Made by a program: the position numbers and the translations under genes. This document shows, piece by piece, positions 6,153 through 11,626 of a DNA stretch of 11,626 nt (position 1 is the first letter of the stretch; every line of letters begins with the position of its first letter). The DNA is taken from contig CAKRVQ010000017.1 of assembly GCA_934408795.1 (NCBI GenBank), forward strand, positions 1-11,626, in the 5' to 3' direction. This DNA comes from an uncultured Eubacteriales bacterium (GTDB lineage: Bacteria > Bacillota > Clostridia > Oscillospirales > Acutalibacteraceae). Below the pieces are notes generated by a model. It was not told where the DNA came from, ran no database searches, and saw nothing but the letters and a program-made list of their open reading frames with translations.

Positions 6153-6204
6153 TTGACAAAATTGACAAATCGCTCTTGACAAACCGCGTTCATTGTCATA
6201 TAAT
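6153..6204 (+). promoter_or_regulatory. consensus sigma-A promoter of the liv operon, with tandem TTGACAAA motifs
   Basis: The -35 TTGACA (6176-6181) and -10 TATAAT (6199-6204) are separated by exactly 17 bases, a perfect consensus promoter; the start should be near 6211. TTGACAAA also occurs at 6153 and 6162, and TTTGTC (6144-6149) with GACAAA (6155-6160) forms a small dyad. The extra copies could be a repressor operator or alternative -35 elements. A promoter this strong in front of a nutrient transporter suggests control after initiation, which fits the attenuator downstream. Confidence 0.93.
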
Positions 6205-6237
6205 TCAGTATCATAAAAACGAAAGGGGAAAACAGAA

Positions 6238-6477
6238 ATGTTCGTAACTTATGAAAAACGAACTTCCGATGCTGCCGCTTGTGCTCATAAGCCGGCCTTT
6301 TTCCCTTGCGCTTCCGTGAATAACTACGCAGCTATGGCTATTTCTGCCATAGCTCTTTTTGTATTTTCCGCTATTCGACTTATCAATATTATTTCGATGA
6401 TCATTATAGCCGTAATAATAGGGGTCGTCGTTATAGACAAAAGTGAATACGGTCGGGGGAAGTTGCAGCTTGCGTAG
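6238..6477 (+). CDS. candidate Ile/Val-rich leader peptide of the liv operon
   Basis: A 79-codon ORF preceded by AAAGGGG (6222-6228), 9 bases before the ATG, and by a consensus promoter. Residues 1-32 are ordinary. Residues 46-66 contain 15 branched-chain residues out of 21 (10 Ile, 4 Val, 1 Leu), encoded at 6373-6435, followed by a polar tail DKSEYGRGKLQLA and a TAG at 6475. This recalls the ilvL and ivbL leader peptides of Escherichia coli, which have similar Ile/Val/Leu runs. An intrinsic terminator starts 22 bases after the stop, and livJ, the BCAA binding protein gene, follows. I infer that translation senses charged Ile/Val-tRNA and that the peptide itself may have no function. The alternative is a real small membrane protein with one long hydrophobic segment (about 33-66). 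The leader reading is favoured by the residue bias, the position and the RNA pairings. A shorter product from the ATG at 6334 lacks a ribosome site. Confidence 0.75.
   Translation: MFVTYEKRTSDAAACAHKPAFFPCASVNNYAAMAISAIALFVFSAIRLINIISMIIIAVIIGVVVIDKSEYGRGKLQLA
6240..6291 (+). promoter_or_regulatory. possible pseudoknot at the leader start codon
   Basis: GTTCGT (6240-6245, beginning with the last base of the ATG) pairs with ACGAAC (6258-6263). The 12-base loop contains CTTATGA (6248-6254), which is complementary to TCATAAG (6285-6291), the geometry of an H-type pseudoknot. It could modulate initiation on the leader ORF. It is derived by eye and overlaps coding sequence, so chance is possible. 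Confidence 0.3.
6330..6360 (+). terminator. intrinsic terminator inside the leader ORF
   Basis: AGCTATGGC (6330-6338) and GCCATAGCT (6346-6354) form a perfect 9-bp stem with loop TATTTCT, followed by CTTTTTG. It lies within codons 31-41 of the leader ORF, just before the Ile/Val run. A translating ribosome would keep it open. If the leader is not translated it should stop RNA polymerase after about 150 nt. It may also act as the pause hairpin that synchronises ribosome and polymerase. Confidence 0.7.
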
Positions 6478-6511
6478 CAGATTAAAGAACTGTGTTTGAG
6501 AGCTTTGCAAT
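6462..6511 (+). promoter_or_regulatory. candidate antiterminator pairing of the liv leader
   Basis: GTTGCAGCTT (6462-6471), overlapping the last codons of the leader ORF, can pair with 6500-6511, the left arm of the main terminator. TTGCA pairs with TGCAA and GCT with AGC, with a two-base bulge (6504-6505) and flanking G-U pairs. A ribosome at the TAG (6475-6477) would cover 6462-6471, and one stalled at or before 6435 would leave it free. The pairing is weaker than the terminator helix and was found by hand. Confidence 0.45.
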
Positions 6512-6529
6512 TTCGCAAAGCTCTTTTTT
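6499..6529 (+). terminator. intrinsic terminator between leader ORF and livJ (attenuator)
   Basis: AGAGCTTTGC (6499-6508) pairs perfectly with GCAAAGCTCT (6515-6524) around a 6-base loop, followed by TTTTT. It lies 22 bases after the leader stop codon and 112 bases before livJ. Since no other strong promoter is evident between it and livJ, transcripts must read through it to express the transporter, which makes it the likely decision point. Confidence 0.9.
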
Positions 6530-6641
6530 GATAGTCGGTCGGCGGTTCTGTCAGCGGCACCGCACGGCAAACAGGGTTTTGTATATTTCAGTCTTTGCGG
6601 CTGTTAATATAAAAGAAATTTTTATAAGTGAGGTAGTAAAA

Positions 6642-7769
6642 ATGAAAAAATCATTCAGATTTGCAGCTGCCGTAACGGCAGTCGCAACAATGATCGCCTG
6701 CTTTGCCGGATGCGGCAAAGGCGGAACTAAAACAGGGGACGGTACTTATTTCATAGGAGCTACCGGCCCGCTTACCGGAGATGTCGCTCAGTACGGTATT
6801 TCGGTCAAGAACGGAGCTCAGCTTGCAATTGATGAGATCAATGCCGCGGGCGGACTCAACGGCGCAAAATTCAAATTCGAAATGAGAGACGATAAGGGCG
6901 TTGCCGCTGAGGCAGCTACCGGATACGATTCGCTCTTTGATGCGGGTATGCAGATATCTCTCGGCTCGGTCACCTCAGGTGCCTGCGAGGCTTTCGGAAC
7001 GAAGGCGGCACAGGATAACCTCTTCTTCATCACTCCGTCTGCTTCGGCGGCTTCGGTCATAGAGACCGGCGACAGCGCTTTCCGTGTTTGCTTCGGCGAC
7101 CCCGACCAGGGTGTCCTTGCGGCGGAAGAGCTGACCGAGAAATTCAAGAACATCGGTTGCATCTATGACACCTCCGATACTTACTCAAGCGGAATCTATG
7201 AGGCGTTCAAGGCTGAAATGGATAAGCTCGGTGTTTCGTTCAAGACCCAGACATTCGATAAGGAAAATAACAAGGACTTTTCGGTTCAGGTCGAGGCTCT
7301 TAAAGATTGCGACGCAATATTCACGCCTTTCTATTACACCGAAGCGGGACTTGTCGCCAAGGCTTGCGCTAAGAAGGGCTGCAGCGCTCTCATCTTCGGC
7401 TGTGACGGACTTGACGGTGTTAAGACACAGCTTGATGATACTGTTACCAACCATGTAAAGTACATCACTCCGTTTGATGTGACCTCTACCGATGAAAAGA
7501 CCGCCGCTTTCGTAAAGGCTTACAAGGCGGCGTACGGCAGTGATCCCGACCAGTTTGCAGCTGACGGATACGACGCGGTATATGTTGTATATGAGGCAAT
7601 GAAGGCAGCCGGTGTAAATGATACCGGTATCTCCGCTTCCGACCTTTCCGATCTTGTAAAAGCAGCGATCACCGCGGATTCCTTCTCATACGCCGGCGTG
7701 ACCGGAAAGATGACATGGGATGCTTCGGGCGCCTGCAACAAGGTTCCTGTCATCGTCGATGTAAGATAA
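6642..7769 (+). CDS. livJ: branched-chain amino acid ABC transporter, substrate-binding lipoprotein
   Basis: A 375-residue type-I periplasmic binding protein that captures Leu/Ile/Val outside the membrane and delivers them to LivHM. The N terminus is a lipoprotein signal: basic MKKSFR, a hydrophobic stretch, and lipobox FAGC with the lipidated C24, then a Gly/Lys/Thr-rich linker. The mature domain begins with YFIGATGPLTGD, typical of Leu/Ile/Val-binding proteins, followed by the GAQLAIDEINAAGG helix, an S/T-rich ligand loop (SVTSGA... ITPSASA) and the GCDGLDG region. The start at 6642 is chosen for GTGAGGT upstream and the signal peptide; an in-frame GTG at 6492 lies inside the terminator region and is rejected. 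Binding specificity within hydrophobic amino acids cannot be decided by eye, but the Ile/Val-rich leader argues for branched-chain amino acids. Confidence 0.95.
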   Translation: MKKSFRFAAAVTAVATMIACFAGCGKGGTKTGDGTYFIGATGPLTGDVAQYGISVKNGAQLAIDEINAAGGLNGAKFKFEMRDDKGVAAEAATGYDSLFDAGMQISLGSVTSGACEAFGTKAAQDNLFFITPSASAASVIETGDSAFRVCFGDPDQGVLAAEELTEKFKNIGCIYDTSDTYSSGIYEAFKAEMDKLGVSFKTQTFDKENNKDFSVQVEALKDCDAIFTPFYYTEAGLVAKACAKKGCSALIFGCDGLDGVKTQLDDTVTNHVKYITPFDVTSTDEKTAAFVKAYKAAYGSDPDQFAADGYDAVYVVYEAMKAAGVNDTGISASDLSDLVKAAITADSFSYAGVTGKMTWDASGACNKVPVIVDVR

Positions 7770-7794
7770 TCGGCACGGTTTATAAATTTACCAA

Positions 7795-7930
7795 GCGCAG
7801 TCGGGGCGTCCAACGCCCCGACTGCGCGGCGGTGCGTGCCGGAAAGCACCGAAAAGCGGAAACGGGTCACGGGACCTTAAAAAAGCCGCCTGTCGGCAGC
7901 CCGGCTTTCATAAAGGCGTTTCGATGCCTT
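7795..7930 (+). other. cluster of stem-loops between livJ and livH
   Basis: The 224 bases between livJ and livH hold no gene but at least four consecutive hairpins. The first is a perfect 15-bp stem (7795-7809 with 7813-7827, triloop CCA). Then come CGGTGC (7830-7835) with GCACCG (7846-7851), AAAGCCG (7882-7888) with CGGCTTT (7902-7908), and AAGGC (7913-7917) with GCCTT (7926-7930). None has a T-tract. Such structures after a binding-protein gene are known in other ABC operons to block 3' decay and raise binding protein over membrane subunits; that role is inferred here. Confidence 0.7.
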
Positions 7931-7993
7931 CCGGCACACACGGACGGGGTTCGGGTACTCCGGTATCTATAACAACTGTTAAGGAGTAAAGAG

Positions 7994-8857
7994 ATGAGTA
8001 TTGTATTGGACGGACTCAGCCTCGGCGCCATATATGCGCTGATAGCGTTGGGCTATACAATGGTATACGGTATCGCTAAGATGCTGAACTTTGCACACGG
8101 CGATATCATAATGGTGGGAGCATATACCGTGCTCGTAAGTATAAGCACGGGACTTCATCCGTTCGCGGGACTTGCGGTTGCGATCGTTTTGTGCTCGCTC
8201 CTCGGCGTGTTGATAGAGAAGCTTGCCTATAAGCCTCTTCGGGGAGCTTCCCCTTTGGCTGTGCTTATTACCGCGATAGGTGTCAGCTACTTTTTGCAGG
8301 GGTTGGCTCAGCTCATATTCGGCTCGCAGTCAAGAAGCGTGACAATTCCGTCATACGGAAAGCTCACCGTAGGAAATTCCGAAATAGATGTCAATATCAT
8401 CATAACCCTTGTCGTCGGTGCCGCATTGATGGTGGCTTTGACACTCTTTATCAAGAAGACAAAGACAGGAAGAGCAATGATTGCTGTTTCGGAAGATAAA
8501 GGCGCCGCCCAGCTGATGGGCATAAATGTCAATCGAATCATAACGATAACATTTGCCATAGGCTCGGCACTTGCGGCTTTTGCAGGCCTGTTCTACCTTA
8601 TGCTCATTCCCTCGGTAACCCCGACGCTCGGCTCAATGCCCGGCATCAAGGCGTTTACCGCAGCGGTCATCGGAGGAATAGGCTCCATACCCGGCGCTAT
8701 GCTCGGAGGCATACTTCTCGGTATCATCGAAAAGGCGTGCCAAAGCATACCGTCTCTTCAGGATTACACGACCGCGGTCGAGTTTCTGTTCCTTATAATA
8801 ATTCTGCTTGTTAAACCCGTCGGATTGCTCGGAAAGAAGAGGAGGGTGAAGGTCTGA
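7994..8857 (+). CDS. livH: branched-chain amino acid ABC transporter permease LivH
   Basis: A 287-residue integral membrane protein with about eight hydrophobic segments, one half of the translocation pore. The N terminus LDGLSLGAIYALIALGYTMV and the L31-N-F-A-H-G-D37 motif are diagnostic of LivH. The cytoplasmic coupling loop GRAMIAVSEDKGAAQLMGIN (about 159-178) is the EAA-like contact for the ATPases, and the GGIGSIPGAMLGG region follows. AAGGAG at 7981-7986 is 7 bases before the ATG. The gene is separated from livJ by the stem-loop region and from livM by only two bases. Confidence 0.96.
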   Translation: MSIVLDGLSLGAIYALIALGYTMVYGIAKMLNFAHGDIIMVGAYTVLVSISTGLHPFAGLAVAIVLCSLLGVLIEKLAYKPLRGASPLAVLITAIGVSYFLQGLAQLIFGSQSRSVTIPSYGKLTVGNSEIDVNIIITLVVGAALMVALTLFIKKTKTGRAMIAVSEDKGAAQLMGINVNRIITITFAIGSALAAFAGLFYLMLIPSVTPTLGSMPGIKAFTAAVIGGIGSIPGAMLGGILLGIIEKACQSIPSLQDYTTAVEFLFLIIILLVKPVGLLGKKRRVKV

Positions 8858-8859
8858 TC

Positions 8860-10017
8860 ATGAGTTACGTAGGAAATATCAAAAAGACAACCAAACTTAA
8901 ATACCATGTCAGCTATCTTGCCGTTCTTGTCTTTCTCGCTGCGGCAATACTTCTGAATTCCTTAGGCGTTCTTGACCGCTCGGCAACCTCGCTGCTTTCG
9001 AGAATAGGCATCAACGCGATCCTCGCCGTCTCTCTTAACCTCGTCGTCGGATTTTTGGGAGAACTCAGCCTCGGCCATGCGGGATTTATGTGTGTGGGCG
9101 CTTATATAGGCGGTATGTTCGCCAACGCGATGACAAAGACGGTGGGCGACCCGGTAGTCGCACTTGTGCTCGGAATGCTCGCGGGAGGTCTTGTGGCGGC
9201 AGCGTTTGGTTTTGTGATCGGCTTGCCCGCACTGAGACTGAAAGGCGACTATCTTGCGATCGTTACACTCGCTTTCGGCGAGATCGTTCGTAACCTCTTC
9301 AAAAACCTTCCGTGGTTCGGCGGAGCAATGGGACTCAAGACAAAGCCCATATCGACCTCTAAGCTCTTTATAATCGCATTTGCTACCCTTGCGGTGGTCG
9401 TTATACTTATAGGTAACCTTATCCGTTCAAAACACGGCAGAGCCATTACCGCGGTGCGTGATAATGAGATCGCGGCAAAGGCAATGGGCATAAATGTCAC
9501 CTTTTATAAACTGCTGGTGTTCGTGGTCGCCGCATTTTTTGCAGGCGTTGCGGGCACGCTCTTCAGCCGCTTTACAACACCCGTTCAGTACGGCGACTAT
9601 TCGTATAACAAGTCCATAGAAATACTCGTTATGGTCGTCTTCGGCGGAATGGGAAGCATAAACGGCTCGTTGGTCGCCGCCGCACTTATAACCACACTTG
9701 ATGTCAAACTTACTGAGTGGCTCTCAGGCGATCTTGCCGCAGTCAAGCTTTTGGTCTATGCGCTTATCCTTATATTTGTAATACTCTTCAATAACGCCCC
9801 TGCATTCAAGCCCTTGAAGGATTCTCTCACGGGAGTTATCAAGAAAATAACCGGCGTGTTTGCCCGTAAGCCTCATGCTCCCGAGAAGATCAAAGAGGAT
9901 AAGGCGGCGTGGGATCGTATTGAGACCAAGATAAAAATGGATGAGCTTTTGTCGGTGGAGGTCGTTCAGGTGAACAAGGAATTTACACCGGATAAGCCCG
10001 AAAAGGAGGAAAAGTAA
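8860..10017 (+). CDS. livM: branched-chain amino acid ABC transporter permease LivM
   Basis: A 385-residue membrane protein that pairs with LivH. The first 20 residues are basic and cytoplasmic. LNLVVGFLGELSLGHAGF (about 60-76) is the LivM counterpart of the LivH motif. The coupling loop is GRAITAVRDNEIAAKAMGIN (about 193-212), and FGGMGSINGS marks the conserved late loop. About ten hydrophobic segments are visible. The last 50 residues (about 334-385) form a highly charged, Lys/Glu-rich cytoplasmic tail after the final membrane segment, longer than the permease fold needs; I know no function for it. GGAGG upstream overlaps the end of livH, so translation is probably coupled. Confidence 0.95.
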   Translation: MSYVGNIKKTTKLKYHVSYLAVLVFLAAAILLNSLGVLDRSATSLLSRIGINAILAVSLNLVVGFLGELSLGHAGFMCVGAYIGGMFANAMTKTVGDPVVALVLGMLAGGLVAAAFGFVIGLPALRLKGDYLAIVTLAFGEIVRNLFKNLPWFGGAMGLKTKPISTSKLFIIAFATLAVVVILIGNLIRSKHGRAITAVRDNEIAAKAMGINVTFYKLLVFVVAAFFAGVAGTLFSRFTTPVQYGDYSYNKSIEILVMVVFGGMGSINGSLVAAALITTLDVKLTEWLSGDLAAVKLLVYALILIFVILFNNAPAFKPLKDSLTGVIKKITGVFARKPHAPEKIKEDKAAWDRIETKIKMDELLSVEVVQVNKEFTPDKPEKEEK

Positions 10018-10018
10018 G

Positions 10019-10789
10019 ATGTCGGATATAATGCTTAAAACCGAAAATCTCGGCATTTCCTTCGGCGGACTTAAAGCCGTTCAGGGCGTAAACCTTGAAA
10101 TAAAGAAGAAACAACTTTACGGTCTTGTGGGACCTAACGGCGCAGGCAAGACCACCGTTTTCAATATGCTCACGGGCGTTTATCGCCCCACAACGGGTAA
10201 GTTTTATCTTGACGGTGAGGACCTTGTCGGTTGCACCGAAGAAAAGATAAACCATAAGGGTATAGCGAGAACCTTCCAAAATATCCGCCTTTTCAATAAT
10301 ATGAGCGTCATTCGTAATGTAATGGTAGGTTTACATAATCAGCCGCAGTTCAGATGCAGCCCGATAGCAAGTATGCTGCGCCTCCCCTCACATTATAAAT
10401 GCGAGATAAATATGCGCGCCCGCGCAAAAGAGATCCTCTCAATGGTGGGCCTGATTGAAGAGAGAAACAATCTGGCGTGTAACCTGCCTTACGGAAAGCA
10501 GAGAAAACTTGAGATCGCGCGTGCGCTTGCAACAAATCCCAAACTCCTGCTGCTTGATGAGCCTGCCGCAGGTATGAATCCTAATGAGACCGCCGATCTT
10601 ATGAATATAGTGCGCCATATAAGGGATAAGTTTGATATGACGATCCTGCTCATCGAGCATGATATGAAATTCGTTTCGGGACTTTGCGATGAAGTAACGG
10701 TACTCAATTTCGGAACCGTGCTTGCACAGGGCGAAACAAGCAAAGCACTTAATGACCCCGAGGTCATTAAGGCTTATATCGGAGGTTGA
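10019..10789 (+). CDS. livG: branched-chain amino acid ABC transporter ATP-binding protein LivG
   Basis: A 256-residue ABC ATPase on the inner face of the membrane. Walker A is G38-PNGAGKTT, the Q-loop is Q87 in FQNIRLF, and Walker B is LLLLD180-E181 with the catalytic glutamate. The switch histidine is H214 in IEHDM. The signature motif is LPYGKQ (156-161) instead of LSGGQ, a departure typical of LivG (LPYG-type). The C-terminal LNDPEVIKAYIGG is the usual LivG ending. It starts one base after the livM stop with AGGAGG nine bases upstream. LivG probably pairs with LivF as a heterodimer. Confidence 0.97.
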   Translation: MSDIMLKTENLGISFGGLKAVQGVNLEIKKKQLYGLVGPNGAGKTTVFNMLTGVYRPTTGKFYLDGEDLVGCTEEKINHKGIARTFQNIRLFNNMSVIRNVMVGLHNQPQFRCSPIASMLRLPSHYKCEINMRARAKEILSMVGLIEERNNLACNLPYGKQRKLEIARALATNPKLLLLDEPAAGMNPNETADLMNIVRHIRDKFDMTILLIEHDMKFVSGLCDEVTVLNFGTVLAQGETSKALNDPEVIKAYIGG

Positions 10790-10793
10790 TGAG

Positions 10794-11507
10794 ATGGCGT
10801 TTCTTGAAGTAAAGGATCTGAAGGTCAAATACGGCGTTATCCGTGCCATAAAAGGGATCAGCTTTGAAGTCAATAAGGGCGAGATCGTTACGCTTATAGG
10901 CGCAAACGGAGCCGGCAAGACAACTACCATGCAGGCTATAATGGGACTTATTCCCGCGCATCACGGAATGGTCATTTTCAACGGTACGGATATCACCAGG
11001 ATGCCGAGCCATAAGATCGTAAAGCTCGGAATGACCCAGGTGCCTGAGGGCAGAAGGGTTTTCCAGGAACTTACCGTGTATGAAAACCTCCTGATGGGTG
11101 CGTATTGCCAACCCGATAAGAAGCGGATCAAAGAGGATGTAGAGGAGATATATACCTATTTCCCGCGCTTGGGCGAAAGAAAGAATCAGGTGGCGGGAAC
11201 CCTTTCGGGAGGCGAGCAGCAGATGCTTGCCATGGGCAGAGCAATGATGAGTCATCCCGACCTGCTGATGCTCGATGAGCCGTCAATGGGTCTGTCGCCG
11301 CTGCTTGTGGATGAAGTGTTTGATATTATCGTAAATACCTTCAATAAGAAGGGCACCACCATTCTTTTGGTTGAACAGAACGCAGGTAAATCCCTCGCAA
11401 TAAGCGACCGCGCTTATGTTCTTGAAAACGGAAAGATCGTTCTGAGCGGCACGGGCAATGAACTTATGCAGAGCGACGAGGTCAAAAAAGCTTACCTCGG
11501 CGGCTGA
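10794..11507 (+). CDS. livF: branched-chain amino acid ABC transporter ATP-binding protein LivF
   Basis: A 237-residue ABC ATPase, exactly the usual LivF length. Walker A is G36-ANGAGKTT, the Q-loop is Q82 in TQVPEGRRVF, the signature is LSGGEQQ (137-143) and Walker B is LLMLD161-E162. The switch position reads VEQN with Q195 in place of histidine, a normal LivF trait. The start at 10794 is chosen because GGAGG (10781-10785) is 8 bases upstream and MAFLEVKDL matches the family; a longer in-frame start at 10722 would overlap livG. It is the last gene of the operon; the transcript end is not clear before the window stops. Confidence 0.97.
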   Translation: MAFLEVKDLKVKYGVIRAIKGISFEVNKGEIVTLIGANGAGKTTTMQAIMGLIPAHHGMVIFNGTDITRMPSHKIVKLGMTQVPEGRRVFQELTVYENLLMGAYCQPDKKRIKEDVEEIYTYFPRLGERKNQVAGTLSGGEQQMLAMGRAMMSHPDLLMLDEPSMGLSPLLVDEVFDIIVNTFNKKGTTILLVEQNAGKSLAISDRAYVLENGKIVLSGTGNELMQSDEVKKAYLGG

Positions 11508-11556
11508 CAACACCGAAACCGAACGCGGACTCTCCTGACGCCCTATTTCGAACCGC

Positions 11557-11597
11557 TTGTCCTTATTGTCATTTTGCGAAAAATGAGATAAAGACAA
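11557..11597. other. imperfect 41-base inverted repeat after livF
   Basis: TTGTC (11557-11561) and GACAA (11593-11597) close an AT-rich imperfect hairpin whose core is TCATTTT pairing with AAAATGA around GCG(A). No T-tract follows on the plus strand. It may be the 3' hairpin of the liv transcript or an operator for something beyond the window. Confidence 0.45.
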
Positions 11598-11599
11598 TC

Positions 11600-11622
11600 A
11601 GAACAAAACGGGGAGCGCCCGT
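11600..11622 (-). terminator. weak leftward terminator at the window edge
   Basis: On the minus strand ACGGG (11622-11618) pairs with CCCGT (11612-11608) around a 5-base loop, followed by TTTGTTC. The stem is short. If real, it would end a convergent gene that lies beyond the window. Confidence 0.3.
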
Positions 11623-11626
11623 CAGC

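Noticed and set aside
6211..6570. 119-codon minus-strand ORF opposite the leader
   Set aside because: Antisense shadow of the leader ORF, with no ribosome site; the promoter, terminators and coding bias are on the plus strand.
6492..6641. N-terminal extension of livJ from a GTG at 6492
   Set aside because: It would translate through the intrinsic terminator and bury the lipoprotein signal peptide that starts at 6642.
6205..6641. T-box riboswitch upstream of livJ
   Set aside because: No GGGTGGNACC-type antiterminator bulge or specifier-loop architecture is visible in the leader.

Overview
The window looks like chromosomal DNA of a moderately GC-rich member of the Firmicutes, most likely an anaerobic Clostridia gut lineage. 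The evidence is indirect: near-consensus sigma-A promoters (one is TTGACA-17-TATAAT), strong AGGAGG-type ribosome sites, a GTP-type PEP carboxykinase, a Bacillus AraM-type sn-glycerol-1-phosphate dehydrogenase and a lipoprotein-anchored ABC binding protein. I cannot name a genus.

Layout. (1) 108-1895 (+): pckG, followed by a 3' UTR with alternating complementary segments and a strong terminator (2038-2077). (2) 2114-2351: two copies of a GC-rich palindromic repeat. (3) 2401-4358 (-): a two-gene overlapping operon, glycerol-1-phosphate dehydrogenase and a HAD-IIA phosphatase, reading towards pckG. Its upstream region holds a strong minus-strand promoter followed within about 10 bases by a 13-bp intrinsic terminator. 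(4) 4734-5772: an AT-rich orphan gene (5204-5551) of unknown function with its own promoter, lying between two 76-bp direct repeats of the same palindromic family. (5) 5774-6060: C-rich, G-poor DNA without a gene. (6) 6176-11507 (+): a complete branched-chain amino acid ABC transporter operon, livJ-livH-livM-livG-livF, driven by a consensus promoter.

The most interesting feature is the leader of the liv operon. Between the promoter (6176-6204) and livJ (6642) lies a well-started 79-codon ORF in which 15 of 21 consecutive residues (46-66) are Ile, Val or Leu. It is followed by a perfect intrinsic terminator (6499-6529) and, by hand folding, a candidate antiterminator (6462-6471 with 6500-6511). 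The spacing is what ribosome-mediated attenuation needs: a ribosome stalled on the Ile/Val run leaves the antiterminator arm free, and one that reaches the stop codon covers it. A second perfect terminator lies inside the ORF, and a possible pseudoknot overlaps the start codon. I read this as a leader-peptide attenuator that couples BCAA uptake to charged tRNA supply. Firmicutes usually use T-boxes or CodY for such genes.

The liv genes together form one importer: LivJ captures Leu/Ile/Val outside the membrane, LivH and LivM form the channel, and LivG and LivF hydrolyse ATP. A cluster of stem-loops between livJ and livH probably uncouples the level of the binding protein from that of the membrane and ATPase subunits.
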